Origin: Methylibium sp. NZG
GTDB lineage: Bacteria; Pseudomonadota; Gammaproteobacteria; Burkholderiales; Burkholderiaceae_C
Length of the DNA stretch: 64,000 bases
Assembly: GCA_001263235.1 (NCBI GenBank)
Contig: LGRD01000040.1
Span: 62,001-126,000 of the forward strand
Reading direction: 5' to 3'
The notes under the pieces were generated by a model. That model worked only from the letters and a program-made list of their open reading frames with translations, had not been told where the DNA came from and made no database searches. Of this stretch, positions 1-8,430 are shown in pieces. The translations under genes were made by a program, and so were the position numbers. How positions within the stretch are numbered: the stretch's first letter is position 1; the number at the start of each line of letters is the position of its first letter.

Positions 1-76
1 CGAGGCCACCGCCTGCGACTGACCCGACCGCTTGTCGGTCCCCCGCCCTTGCCCACGCGCTGCCCTCCGTCCGCTT

Positions 77-177
77 AGGCCGGTGGGGCGCTTTGCGCAG
101 CGACGTAAAGGAGGAGAGCCGGTACTCCGGCTCGGGGGACAGTCGCGGAGCAGAGTGCCCCAGCGGCCTGATCCCGC
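77..177. repeat. 101-bp dispersed direct repeat, copy A
   Basis: This copy matches 8269-8369 at 97 of 101 positions in the same orientation, exactly 8192 bp apart. It is structured: GCGC-TTT-GCGC at 88-98, a perfect 7-bp stem GAGCCGG/CCGGCTC with a TACT loop at 116-133, and G-rich and C-rich tracts at 134-138 and 157-161 that could pair. It contains AAAGGAGG, a perfect Shine-Dalgarno-like string, but no start codon or open frame follows it sensibly. It could be an intergenic repeat family or a structured RNA element. Confidence 0.85.
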
Positions 178-284
178 GCAATCTGTGGAGCGCGGCTTCC
201 TCTTCAGCCGCGTGACGACCGAGTCCCACCTCGAAAGCGTCGTGTGCGGGATTCTCCCAATCCGCCCCACAGCCCCGTCGAACG

Positions 285-307
285 TATAGTGTGTACCAAA
301 CGGTACA
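285..307 (+). promoter_or_regulatory. Candidate promoter -10 and TetR-type operator
   Basis: TATAGT at 285-290 resembles a -10 box. It is followed at once by the inverted repeat TGTACC-AAAC-GGTACA (292-307), 46 bp before the dctP start. A short palindrome over the expected transcription start suits repression by a TetR-family protein, and such a regulator is the last gene of this operon (4212-4937). The palindrome is seen directly; which protein binds it is inference. No convincing -35 box is visible. Confidence 0.45.
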
Positions 308-352
308 TCACCCGCCCGTTGCCCATCGAACCCCACTTGAGGAGACATCCCC

Positions 353-1342
353 ATGAGCACGAACGTCACTCGCCGCCGGCTGCTTGCAGGTGCCTCCGCT
401 GTCTCGGCGGCGGCATGGGCGGGGCCTGTGTTTGCGCAGAACAAGGTCACTCTCGTCTACTCAGACATCGTGCCCGAGAACGACTCCCGCTCGACGATTC
501 TGCGCAATGCCTTCAGCGCCTTGGGTCCTGACTTCGACTTCAAGGCTCACCACGGCGGCACCTTGTTCAAGCAGGGCACCGAGGCCGTCGCCATCCAGCG
601 CGGCAACCTGGACATGGCCAACATCGCCTCGGGCGACGTGCAGAACCAGGTTCCGCAATTGAGCCTGTTGATGGTGCCCTACCTGATTCGCGACGTTGCG
701 CACCTTCGCAAGCTGTGGGCCAGCGATGTGGGTGCCGAACTCAACAAGTTGCTCGACGAGAAGATGGGCTTGCGCATTTTGTCCAACCCCTACATCGGCA
801 CCCGCCACCTGGGCTTGCGCACCACGAAGAAGATCATGAAGCCGGCCGACCTGGCGGGCGTCAAGCTGCGCATGCCCCCGGGCGAGGTGTGGCAGTTCGT
901 GGGCACGGCCATGGGCGCCAACCCGACGCCGCTGCCCTTCCCGGAGGTGTACACGGCGCTGCAGACCGGCGCCATCGACGCGCAAGACAACGCCTTGCCC
1001 GCGGTGAAGAACATGAAGTTCTTCGAGGTCTCCAAGCAGATCTCTCTGACTGGGCACCTGGTGGCGGCCAACCACTTCGTGATCGGCTCCAAGAAGTGGG
1101 CCGGCTTGAGCGCCGACCAGCAGCGCCGTGTGCAGGCCGCTGCGAGCAAGGCAGAAGAAGACATCACCAACATGGCCCTCAAGGACGAGAGTGAGTTGGT
1201 GGACTTCTTCAAGGCGCAAGGCCTGGATGTCTACTCGCCCGATGTCGCCGCCTTCCGCAGCCACGTGCTCGAGCAGTACGCGAAGTCCAAGTTTGCGGCC
1301 GGCTGGGTGCCGGGCATGATGGAGCGTATCGCCAAGCTGTGA
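353..1342 (+). CDS. TRAP transporter substrate-binding protein (DctP family)
   Basis: This is the periplasmic receptor of a tripartite ATP-independent periplasmic transporter, usually for organic acids. The 329-aa protein starts with a twin-arginine-like signal (RRRLLAG at residues 8-14), a hydrophobic core and likely cleavage near VFAQ. DctP-family features include the KLRMPPGEVW segment, whose arginine in this family normally grips the substrate carboxylate, and ALQTGAIDAQDNAL. AGGAG lies upstream of the ATG. The two membrane genes follow directly, so this is the first gene of a dctPQM operon. The substrate is not deducible from sequence alone. Confidence 0.93.
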   Translation: MSTNVTRRRLLAGASAVSAAAWAGPVFAQNKVTLVYSDIVPENDSRSTILRNAFSALGPDFDFKAHHGGTLFKQGTEAVAIQRGNLDMANIASGDVQNQVPQLSLLMVPYLIRDVAHLRKLWASDVGAELNKLLDEKMGLRILSNPYIGTRHLGLRTTKKIMKPADLAGVKLRMPPGEVWQFVGTAMGANPTPLPFPEVYTALQTGAIDAQDNALPAVKNMKFFEVSKQISLTGHLVAANHFVIGSKKWAGLSADQQRRVQAAASKAEEDITNMALKDESELVDFFKAQGLDVYSPDVAAFRSHVLEQYAKSKFAAGWVPGMMERIAKL

Positions 1343-1354
1343 CCGAGCGGCGAC

Positions 1355-1906
1355 ATGCTTGAGGGCAAGCAACCCATGGCGGCCGGACCGATGAGCCTGC
1401 TGCGCCGGGCCGCCGAGGGCGTGCTGGTGCTGATGATGGGCGTGATGTTCTGCGCCTTCATCGCGCAGGTGGTCTTTCGCTATGTGCTCAGCCTGCCGCT
1501 GGCGTGGTCGGAGGAGCTCTGCAACTTCATCTGGTTGTGGGGCATTCTGTGGGGCGCCTCCTTCGTGATGCGCAACCACGAGGACATTCGCTTCGACATG
1601 CTCTACAACCTGCTGCCCCGCAGCCTCAAGCGCGTGACGACGGTGGTGTCGAGCAGCCTGATCGTGGTGCTGCTCGTCTTGAGCGTGCCCGCCACCTGGA
1701 GCTACATCAGCTTCATGGATGTCGAGAAGTCGGCCTCGATGGGCATCCCGATGAGCTGGGTGTTCGGGCTGTACCTGGTGTTCGTGATCGCCATGTGCAT
1801 CCGGCATGCGGGCATTGCCTGGAGCGCTTCGCGCGGTCGCTTGACGGAAGACGAGTTCAGCCTGATCGACCAGAGCCTGCTGCACGCCGCGAAAGACAAG
1901 GCATGA
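1355..1906 (+). CDS. TRAP transporter small permease (DctQ family)
   Basis: This 183-aa inner-membrane protein has about four hydrophobic segments and the family pattern WSEELCNFIWLWGILWGAS. It pairs with the large permease to form the sodium- or proton-driven TRAP channel. It starts 12 bp after dctP. Its stop codon overlaps the start of the large permease (ATGA), which suggests translational coupling. An in-frame ATG at 1376 is an alternative start nearer the first membrane segment. Confidence 0.9.
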   Translation: MLEGKQPMAAGPMSLLRRAAEGVLVLMMGVMFCAFIAQVVFRYVLSLPLAWSEELCNFIWLWGILWGASFVMRNHEDIRFDMLYNLLPRSLKRVTTVVSSSLIVVLLVLSVPATWSYISFMDVEKSASMGIPMSWVFGLYLVFVIAMCIRHAGIAWSASRGRLTEDEFSLIDQSLLHAAKDKA

Positions 1907-3222
1907 GCGGCGTGAGCGATTTTCTTGGCCTCACGCCCTTCATGTGGTGCGTGCTGACGATTCTGGGCTTGAGCCTGTTCGGCCTGCCCATCGGGCTGTC
2001 GATGCTGGGTGCGTCGGTGCTCTACCTGATGGTCTCGGGGCAAGACGTCGGCCTGGCCGCCGAGCAGATCCTCAACGGCTTGACCAACTCCTACACGCTG
2101 CTGGCGATTCCGCTGTTCATCCTGGCCAGCGAGTTGATGAACCTGGGCTCCCTCAGCGACCGGCTGCTCGCCTGGTGCAACGCGCTGGTCGGGCGTTACC
2201 GGGGCGGCATGGGGCACGTGAACGTGGTGTCGTCGCTCATCTTCTCGGGCATGTCGGGCTCCGCGATTGCCGATGTCGTCGGCGTCGGCAAGCTCACCAT
2301 GGACATGATGACCAAGGATGGGCGCTACACCAAGGCCTATGCCGGCGCCATCACTGCAGCCACGGCCGTCATCGGGCCCATCATTCCGCCGTCGATTCCG
2401 CTGGTGCTGTATGCGCTGATCTCCGACACCTCCATCGGCTACCTGTTCGCCGCCGGTGTGGTGCCTGGCTTGGTCATGACGGCAGTGATGATGGGGCTCA
2501 ACGCCTACCTGGCCCACAAGCGCAACTTCCCCGTCGAGCCGGCCGTGCCGATGCGCGAGTTGCTCCCGCTCACGGTCAAGGCGCTGCCGGCGTTGATGAT
2601 GCCGGTGGTGCTGCTGGGTGGCATCTACAGCGGCGTGATGACGCCGACCGAGGCCGCGGCGGTGGCCGCGCTGTACACCTTGGTGATCTCGGTGGTGCTG
2701 TACCGCTCCGTCACGCCGGCCGGCATGTACACCTCGCTGCTCAACAGCGGGCGGCAAATGACCACCATCGGCCTGCTGATCGCCGGCGCGATGGTCTTCA
2801 ACTACGTGGTGGCAAAAGAAGAAGTGCCGAAGGACGTGCAGGCCTGGCTGGCCGGGTTCAACCTGAGCAAAGAGGGCTTCCTGCTGCTCGTCAACATCAC
2901 GTTGTTGATCCTGGGTTGTCTGCTGGAAGGCGGCACGATCCTGCTCGTCATCGTGCCCATCTTCATCCCTGCGGCGCAGGCCCTGGGCATCGACATGGTG
3001 CACTTCGGCCTGGTGGTCACCATCAACCTGATGATCGGCTTGATCACACCGCCCTACGGGTTGCTGCTGTTTGTGGTGGCCAGCTTGAGCAAACAACCGA
3101 TCGGGCCGTTGATCAGGGAAATCCTGCCCTGGGCCGGGGTGCTGATCGTCGCGCTGATGGTCATGACCTACGTACCTGACGCCGTCTTGTGGCTGCCGCG
3201 GCTGCTGGGCTACAAAGGCTAG
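1903..3222 (+). CDS. TRAP transporter large permease (DctM family)
   Basis: This 439-aa multi-spanning membrane protein is the transport channel of the TRAP system. It shows the DctM hallmarks: SGMSGSAIADVVGVGKL in the middle, IGPIIPPSIPLVLYALISDTS, and a C-terminal GLITPPYGLLLFV. The ATG at 1903 overlaps the dctQ stop and gives the usual family length. Longer in-frame starts upstream would overlap dctQ almost completely and are rejected. Confidence 0.93.
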   Translation: MSGVSDFLGLTPFMWCVLTILGLSLFGLPIGLSMLGASVLYLMVSGQDVGLAAEQILNGLTNSYTLLAIPLFILASELMNLGSLSDRLLAWCNALVGRYRGGMGHVNVVSSLIFSGMSGSAIADVVGVGKLTMDMMTKDGRYTKAYAGAITAATAVIGPIIPPSIPLVLYALISDTSIGYLFAAGVVPGLVMTAVMMGLNAYLAHKRNFPVEPAVPMRELLPLTVKALPALMMPVVLLGGIYSGVMTPTEAAAVAALYTLVISVVLYRSVTPAGMYTSLLNSGRQMTTIGLLIAGAMVFNYVVAKEEVPKDVQAWLAGFNLSKEGFLLLVNITLLILGCLLEGGTILLVIVPIFIPAAQALGIDMVHFGLVVTINLMIGLITPPYGLLLFVVASLSKQPIGPLIREILPWAGVLIVALMVMTYVPDAVLWLPRLLGYKG

Positions 3223-3237
3223 CGCATCGGAGTCGGC

Positions 3238-4215
3238 GTGAACTCACCCATCGATCCACCTCTTGAAGATTCGCCGCTCGACCCGGTGCTGGCCGACATC
3301 GGCCGGCGCTGGCAGCAGGCGGGCATTCCCGATCTCTACGAGGGCTGCCTGGGGCCGCACGGAGGCCCGGTCAGCCGCGAGCGTGCGCGCAACGTGCGCG
3401 CCCTGCTGTACCCCAAGCCGCAATTGCCGACCGGCGCCATCGAGTCGCACCGGATCGACGCGCGAGCCTACGGCGTGGACGGCGACGTGCCGGTGCGCAT
3501 CGTGTGGCCGCACGCCACGTTTGTGGCGGGCCGGCCGCAGAACACCTTGGTGTACTTTCACGGCGGCGGCTTTGTCGTCGGCGACCTCGACTCCCACGAG
3601 GCCCACGCCGTGCGGCTGGCCAACGAAGCCGCCTGCGTGGTGGTGAATGTGGACTACCGGCTTGCGCCCGAACACCGCTTCCCCGCGGCGTACGACGACT
3701 GCCTGGCCGCCGTGCGCTGGGCCAGCGATCACATCAACCGCCTGGGCGCGAACCCGCAGCGCCTGGCCGTGGGGGGCGACAGTGCGGGCGGCAACCTCGC
3801 CGCCGCGGTGGCGCTCGCCTGCCGGGACGACGGCCCGGCCTTGGCCGCGCAACTGCTGATGTACCCCGCCACCGATCTGTTGCGCCTGAAGGGCCTGCCC
3901 GAGAAGGCTTACCTCGGCGAGGAACATCTCGAATCGCTGGGGCGCGACCCGCGCGCGTCGCCCCTGCATGCGAGCGGCCACGCCGGTTTGGCGCCAGCCA
4001 TCCTCGGCGTGGGCGTGCATGATTTTTTGTACGCCGACAACATGGCCTATGCGGCGGCGCTGCGCGCTGCGCAAGTGCCACTGCGATTGCGCGTGTTCCC
4101 GGCGCTCAACCACGGCTTCTTCAGCTACACCGCCATCTCCGACGCCAGTCTGCGCGCGGCCGAGTTGCTCTGCGCCGATCTGAAGGACCACTTCGAGCAC
4201 GCCGGCCGGTCATGA
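3238..4215 (+). CDS. Alpha/beta hydrolase (HSL-type carboxylesterase)
   Basis: This 325-aa cytoplasmic esterase belongs to the hormone-sensitive-lipase group. It has the oxyanion motif YFHGGGFVVGD, the nucleophile elbow GGDSAGGN, and a late Asp and His (GVHDFLYADN, LNHGFFSY) completing the triad. The GTG start at 3238 has GGAG at 3229-3232. It lies 15 bp after dctM and overlaps the tetR gene by ATGA, so it is probably co-transcribed with the transporter. It may hydrolyse an ester or lactone of the imported acid; that link is inference. Confidence 0.9.
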   Translation: MNSPIDPPLEDSPLDPVLADIGRRWQQAGIPDLYEGCLGPHGGPVSRERARNVRALLYPKPQLPTGAIESHRIDARAYGVDGDVPVRIVWPHATFVAGRPQNTLVYFHGGGFVVGDLDSHEAHAVRLANEAACVVVNVDYRLAPEHRFPAAYDDCLAAVRWASDHINRLGANPQRLAVGGDSAGGNLAAAVALACRDDGPALAAQLLMYPATDLLRLKGLPEKAYLGEEHLESLGRDPRASPLHASGHAGLAPAILGVGVHDFLYADNMAYAAALRAAQVPLRLRVFPALNHGFFSYTAISDASLRAAELLCADLKDHFEHAGRS

Positions 4216-4937
4216 CCGACCGCCAGAGGCCGAACGCCGAACCGCCGGATCGTGAAGCCGATGCGGCGGAAGTGGGGCCGGTGGTGGCCGACATCCTGAC
4301 TGTGGCCACACGCGAGTTCGCTCAGCATGGCTTGGCCGGTGCGCGCATCGAACGCATCCAGGAGCAAACGCGCACGAGCAAGCGCATGATTTACTACCAC
4401 TTCGGCTCCAAAGAGGGGCTGTACAGCGCGGTGCTGGAGCGGGCGTTCGAATCCGTCCGGCGGGTGGACCAAGGCTACGACGCCACGGCCGGCACGCCCG
4501 AGCAGGCCTTTCGCAGAATTGCGAGCAACGCGTTCGAGGCGTTCTCGGGCAACCCCGACTTCGTGCGCCTGCTCGCGTTCGAGAACCTGGCCGGCGCACC
4601 GTTCATCCGCGAGTCTGAGCGTGTCTCGCACTTCAACCGCCGGGCCCTGGCCGACATGCAAGCCGTGCTCCAGCGCGGCCAGGCCGACGGCAGCGTGCGC
4701 AACGATGTGCGGGCGATCGACGCCTACATCAACATCGTCGGCCTGTGCTTCTACCATGTGGCGCACCACGCGGGTTACCTCGCCGGAGGCTTCGACCGCG
4801 GCGACAAGCGGCACATTCAAAGCCTGGCGTTTCACCGGCAGCGCCAGCACGTCATCGAAGAGGCCTGCTGGCGTTACGTAAAGGCCGATGCCGCTCCGCC
4901 GGCCGATGCCGCCCCGCGTCGGCCTTCGTCGCCGTGA
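4212..4937 (+). CDS. TetR-family transcriptional regulator
   Basis: This 241-aa regulator has a typical TetR N-terminal helix-turn-helix, roughly residues 25-70 (EFAQHGLAGARIERI then SKRMIYYHFGSKEGLY), followed by a helical ligand-binding domain. The start overlaps the esterase stop. As last gene of the dctPQM-esterase operon it is the obvious candidate local repressor and may bind the palindrome at 292-307. The ligand is unknown. Confidence 0.92.
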   Translation: MTDRQRPNAEPPDREADAAEVGPVVADILTVATREFAQHGLAGARIERIQEQTRTSKRMIYYHFGSKEGLYSAVLERAFESVRRVDQGYDATAGTPEQAFRRIASNAFEAFSGNPDFVRLLAFENLAGAPFIRESERVSHFNRRALADMQAVLQRGQADGSVRNDVRAIDAYINIVGLCFYHVAHHAGYLAGGFDRGDKRHIQSLAFHRQRQHVIEEACWRYVKADAAPPADAAPRRPSSP

Positions 4938-4952
4938 CGCGCCTCTCGCCGG

Positions 4953-5399
4953 TCAGCGCAACTCGTACACCGTGATGCGAACCGCAGCCCGCTCAGGCTG
5001 CAACCCTTGCAGCGTGCCGACGAAGACGCGCCGGTTCAGCCACTCGTGCGGCCCGGCGGGCGCGCGCAGGCGCACGACGCTGCGTACGTAGCGCTGCGGC
5101 TGCGCGCTTTCGTCGATGAGCACGTGGTTGTGCACGGTGATGACCGCGCCGTCGTCGGTCTGCATCTCGTAGAGCGCGTCCAGCTCCTTGATGCCGTCGG
5201 GGCGCACCAGCTGGCGGTCCGCGCCACCTGCGAGCACGCGCCCACGCAAGCGCGGGCCTTCGAAATGCCCGCCCAGAATGGGCACGATGAAGCGCTCACC
5301 CAGCAGCGATGCGCCCAGGCTCTGACGGGGCGCAATGTCCACCTCGGCCTCGTAGGCCAGTCCGGCATGGGGCGGTTCGGGGCGTTGCAGCGTGTTCAT
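4953..5399 (-). CDS. DUF3237 domain protein
   Basis: This 148-aa protein has the DUF3237 pattern: PILGGHFEGPRLRGRVLAGGAD near residue 40, then VHNHVLIDE, and a C-terminal TVYELR. The family forms a small beta-rich fold and often sits beside catabolic genes; I know of no settled enzymatic role. It runs opposite to and ends next to the tetR gene. The ATG at 5399 gives the usual length; a longer frame reaching 5993 overlaps the M20 peptidase and is rejected. A second member is at 51035-51505. Confidence 0.85.
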   Translation of the reverse strand: MNTLQRPEPPHAGLAYEAEVDIAPRQSLGASLLGERFIVPILGGHFEGPRLRGRVLAGGADRQLVRPDGIKELDALYEMQTDDGAVITVHNHVLIDESAQPQRYVRSVVRLRAPAGPHEWLNRRVFVGTLQGLQPERAAVRITVYELR

Positions 5400-5619
5400 C
5401 GTGGCAGAGGCGCCGCAAGCCGTCGGGACGTGCAGCAAGTGAGGGGTTGGGTCGCTCGCATTGTCCCGCGAACTGGCGCATGAGCGTGCGCGCGATGCCG
5501 GCAACGCCACATCGGCGACGCCGCCGCTCATTGGGCACGCAAGCTTCAGCACGTCGGCGAGCGGCCCGCCACGTGCGGGCTTAAAGTGCAGGCTCCACCA
5601 CAACAAGAGGCAAACAACC

Positions 5620-7035
5620 ATGTCCATCCACCTCGTCACCGGCGGGCGGTCGCTGGCTTGCGCCATCGTCGCCGCCTCGCTGCTGGGCGCCTGCACCACA
5701 GCGGCGCCGCCGCCGGCTGCGTCGTCTGCCGCGACGCTGCCCGCGCCGGCGGCTGCGGCCGCAGTGGCCCCGGCTGCCGCGCCTGCTCCCAAAGCCGCCA
5801 CACCCTCGCGCCCGGCCGATGCTGCCCTGCGCGCACGCACCGAGGCCGAGTTGCCCGCGTACCTCGAAACGCTGAAGACCCTCGTCGCCATGGAGTCCGG
5901 CAGCCGCGACCTGGAAGGCCTGGGCAAGCTCGCCGACGTTCTTGCCGCCCGCCTGCGTGCCGCCGGCATGCAGGTGCAGTTGCGGCCCGCCAAGGCGCCG
6001 GACTTTCATCCGCTGCTCAAGGGCGCGACGCTCGGCTCCAGCGTCTACGCCACGCGTACCGGCAGCGGCAGCAAGAAGGTCTTGCTCATCGCCCACATGG
6101 ACACCGTCTACGCCAAGGGCATGGCCGCCAAGCAACCCTTCCGCATCGACGGCGACCGCGCCTACGGCCTGGGCATTGCCGACGACAAGCAGGGCGTGGC
6201 GCTGATCCTGCACGTGGTGGACCTGCTGGCCCGCGCCGGCTTCACCGACTACGCCGAGCTCGGCGTGCTGATCAACGGCGACGAAGAAGTCGGCTCGCCC
6301 GGCTCCAGCGCGCTCATCACCCAACTTGGCAGCGAGTACGACGCGGTGCTCTCGTTCGAAGGCGGCGGCAGCGCCGCGGCCGACGGCAGCGACATGGTGC
6401 GGCTGGCCACCAGCAGCATCGCCATCGTCGAGATGAAGGTCACCGGCAAGGCCAGCCACGCCGGCGCCGCCCCGCACCTGGGCCGCAACGCGCTGTACGA
6501 ACTGGCGCACCAGATGCTGAAGAGCCGCCAGTTAGGCGACCCGGACAAGGGCCTGCAGATCCACTGGACCGTGGCCAATGCCGGCGGCTCGCGCAACGTG
6601 ATCCCCGCTGAAGCGACCGCCGTCGCCGACGTGCGCTCACTGACCAACCAGGACCTGGATTTGATGGAGGCGGCGCTGAAGAAGTCGATCGAGGACAAGC
6701 TGATCCCCGACACCAAAGTCGAGCTGACCTTCTTCCGCAGCCGTCCAGCGTTCGTCGCCAACGCCGCCTCGCGCGCGCTGGCGCAGCATGCGGTGGGCGT
6801 GGCCGCTGAAGTCAATCTGCCGATCAGCATCCGCGACCGCGCCACCGGCGGCGGCACCGACGCCGCCTTCGCCGGCCTGCGCCCCAAGGGCGGCGTGCTC
6901 GAGAGCTTCGGCCTGCGCGGCTTCGGCGCGCATTCGAATGACGACGAGTACGTTCTGGTGTCGAACGTCGTGCCGCGCTTGTACTTGGCGACCCGGATGG
7001 TGATGGATGTGGGCAGGGGTGAGGTGAAGTGGTGA
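5620..7035 (+). CDS. M20-family metallopeptidase, lipoprotein
   Basis: This 471-aa zinc peptidase resembles glutamate carboxypeptidases (CPG2 type). It has a lipoprotein signal (lipobox LLGAC) and an Ala/Pro-rich linker. The M20 metal-binding motifs follow: LIAHMDTVY, GLGIADDKQG, INGDEEVGSPGS and RATGGGTDAAFAG, with the closing histidine in GFGAHSNDDEYV. Zn-dependent cleavage of C-terminal glutamate or similar residues at the outer membrane or in the periplasm is expected. The ATG at 5620 is preferred over a longer frame because it follows AAGAGG and starts the signal peptide. Confidence 0.92.
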   Translation: MSIHLVTGGRSLACAIVAASLLGACTTAAPPPAASSAATLPAPAAAAAVAPAAAPAPKAATPSRPADAALRARTEAELPAYLETLKTLVAMESGSRDLEGLGKLADVLAARLRAAGMQVQLRPAKAPDFHPLLKGATLGSSVYATRTGSGSKKVLLIAHMDTVYAKGMAAKQPFRIDGDRAYGLGIADDKQGVALILHVVDLLARAGFTDYAELGVLINGDEEVGSPGSSALITQLGSEYDAVLSFEGGGSAAADGSDMVRLATSSIAIVEMKVTGKASHAGAAPHLGRNALYELAHQMLKSRQLGDPDKGLQIHWTVANAGGSRNVIPAEATAVADVRSLTNQDLDLMEAALKKSIEDKLIPDTKVELTFFRSRPAFVANAASRALAQHAVGVAAEVNLPISIRDRATGGGTDAAFAGLRPKGGVLESFGLRGFGAHSNDDEYVLVSNVVPRLYLATRMVMDVGRGEVKW

Positions 7036-7158
7036 GGTGAGTTGACGGCGGCTTCAGCCGCTGACGGCACTTCTCCCGAGGCTAAGATAGGTTGCGCGAT
7101 ACGCTCCAAAGAACCGAAAGGGCTACGAGTGACAAAGCAAGGGCTTCGGGACACAGAA

Positions 7159-8226
7159 ATGGTTGGCGCGCATCGCTGGCGAGTTTTGCTTTTCGCACTG
7201 ATCTTCCTGACCGCTGCGGCGGCAAGAGCGCAAAGTGCAGAAGACTGCAAGGGGCTCAAGAAGCTTGTCGAGGCCAACTTCAATGGATTCCGCGGGGCAA
7301 TTGGCTCGCCGCAGACTCCTTCCTCTGGCTTTCACGATGTCGCAATCCCCGTGGTGCCTTTGGAAAACTGCAGCATCGTTCGGCCGGATGACAAATGGCA
7401 CTATCCGTATCTGACCTGCAGCGTGCTGCCTCGATCAAACCCTGCTCGGCCCTTTGTCCAGTCAGATGCAATGCGTGGGCATTGGCAAAAGTACGCCGCG
7501 GGGTTCGTAAAGGACATCTCCACTTGCTTGGGGATTCAAGCCGACGCGCCGGAAACGCGCAAACTGCCGGATTTCGACACTGCCACTTGGCGCTTCACCT
7601 TCCAGGCGCCGAAGCGTTCTCGGGAAACAGGGCTTGTTCCTTCTGCAAACTTCAACATCACACTGAAGCAGCGGCTGCAGGGGGTCAAGGTTGAGAGTTC
7701 TGCAGACCAACCCGAGCTAAAGGTGTACCTGGGGCGATATGACTCGGCCGTGCCACTGGCATCCGCCCCGCCGCTGCCGGCACGAATTGGCGTCCAAGAC
7801 TTCAGATCATTCGCCGGATTGACCGCGGTCTCGACGCGATCGCAGGTGGCGGCCGCACTCGGACAGCCTTCGAGCACAGCTGGAACGGCGACATCGACCT
7901 TCAGACACATGTACTACGAGACCGGGGACCCCAGCGACACGGTTGTCACTGTCGCATTGCGGTACGGTACCGACACAGTTGCCATCGTTCGTGTTCAAGG
8001 AAGCGATGGTCCAGCCTGGCTCCGCGGGCGCGGGGTCACTGACGCCAAGCTCAACTACCTGGGCCGACACCGTGACGACATCGTCGGCGCGCTCGGGCCG
8101 CCGAGCGAACAGGACGATGAGAGGCTGAAGTATTCGAGCAAGGAAGGCAAGGTTGACGTTGAGTTCTCCTGCCCCCGGCAAATTGGTTTCGCCTGCGACA
8201 CGCTGGAAGTCTGGTGGCACCGTTAG
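7159..8226 (+). CDS. Exported protein of unknown function with internal repeat
   Basis: This 355-aa protein has a clear signal peptide (VLLFALIFLTAAAARAQS) and several cysteines. The C-terminal half holds two related segments, STRSQVAAALGQPSS and HRDDIVGALGPPSE, a pattern that recalls BamE/SmpA-like lipoprotein repeats. Its base composition looks less GC-rich than its neighbours, a possible sign of transfer. A GTG at 7129 with GAAAGGG upstream is an alternative start that would lengthen the N terminus by ten residues. I do not recognise a function. Confidence 0.75.
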   Translation: MVGAHRWRVLLFALIFLTAAAARAQSAEDCKGLKKLVEANFNGFRGAIGSPQTPSSGFHDVAIPVVPLENCSIVRPDDKWHYPYLTCSVLPRSNPARPFVQSDAMRGHWQKYAAGFVKDISTCLGIQADAPETRKLPDFDTATWRFTFQAPKRSRETGLVPSANFNITLKQRLQGVKVESSADQPELKVYLGRYDSAVPLASAPPLPARIGVQDFRSFAGLTAVSTRSQVAAALGQPSSTAGTATSTFRHMYYETGDPSDTVVTVALRYGTDTVAIVRVQGSDGPAWLRGRGVTDAKLNYLGRHRDDIVGALGPPSEQDDERLKYSSKEGKVDVEFSCPRQIGFACDTLEVWWHR

Positions 8227-8268
8227 CACGGACAAGTTTCGGCGAGCGAGGCACGACGTCGCAAGATC

Positions 8269-8369
8269 AGGCCGGTGGGGCGCTTTGCGCAGCGACATAA
8301 AGGAGGAGAGCCGGTACTCGGGCTCGGGGGACAGTCGCGGAGCAGAGTGCCCCGGCGGTCTGATCCCGC
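8269..8369. repeat. 101-bp dispersed direct repeat, copy B
   Basis: This copy shares 97 of 101 positions with 77-177 in the same orientation. One of the four differences breaks the GAGCCGG/CCGGCTC stem seen in copy A. It sits between two convergent genes (the exported protein ending at 8226 and the PAP2 gene ending at 8431), so it is intergenic in both places. Confidence 0.85.
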
Positions 8370-8430
8370 TCGACCTGTGCGGAGAATTCGCGATTGAGTA
8401 CAGGCGCTGATGCTCTGCGCTTCGGCAGCA

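Larger units (their letters stand above)
1..352. other. Leading intergenic region
   Basis: No gene could be supported here. A TGA at 20-22 could end a gene that begins outside the window, but only six codons are visible, so this is a guess. The region holds a 101-bp dispersed repeat (77-177) and a palindromic operator-like site (292-307) just before the dctP gene. Short open frames here overlap the repeat and have no recognisable product. Confidence 0.6.

Noticed and set aside
461-1885. Long open frame of 474 codons on the reverse strand across dctP and dctQ
   Set aside because: It is rich in His, Arg, Gln and Val typical of reverse-strand shadows of GC-rich genes, has no recognisable domain and overlaps two well-supported genes.
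1504-1902. N-terminal extension of dctM to 1504
   Set aside because: It would overlap nearly the whole dctQ gene and add non-membrane residues; the ATGA start at 1903 gives the normal family length.
77-8369. Composite transposon bounded by the 101-bp repeats
   Set aside because: No transposase, no terminal inverted repeats and no target duplication are visible, so only the repeat itself is reported.
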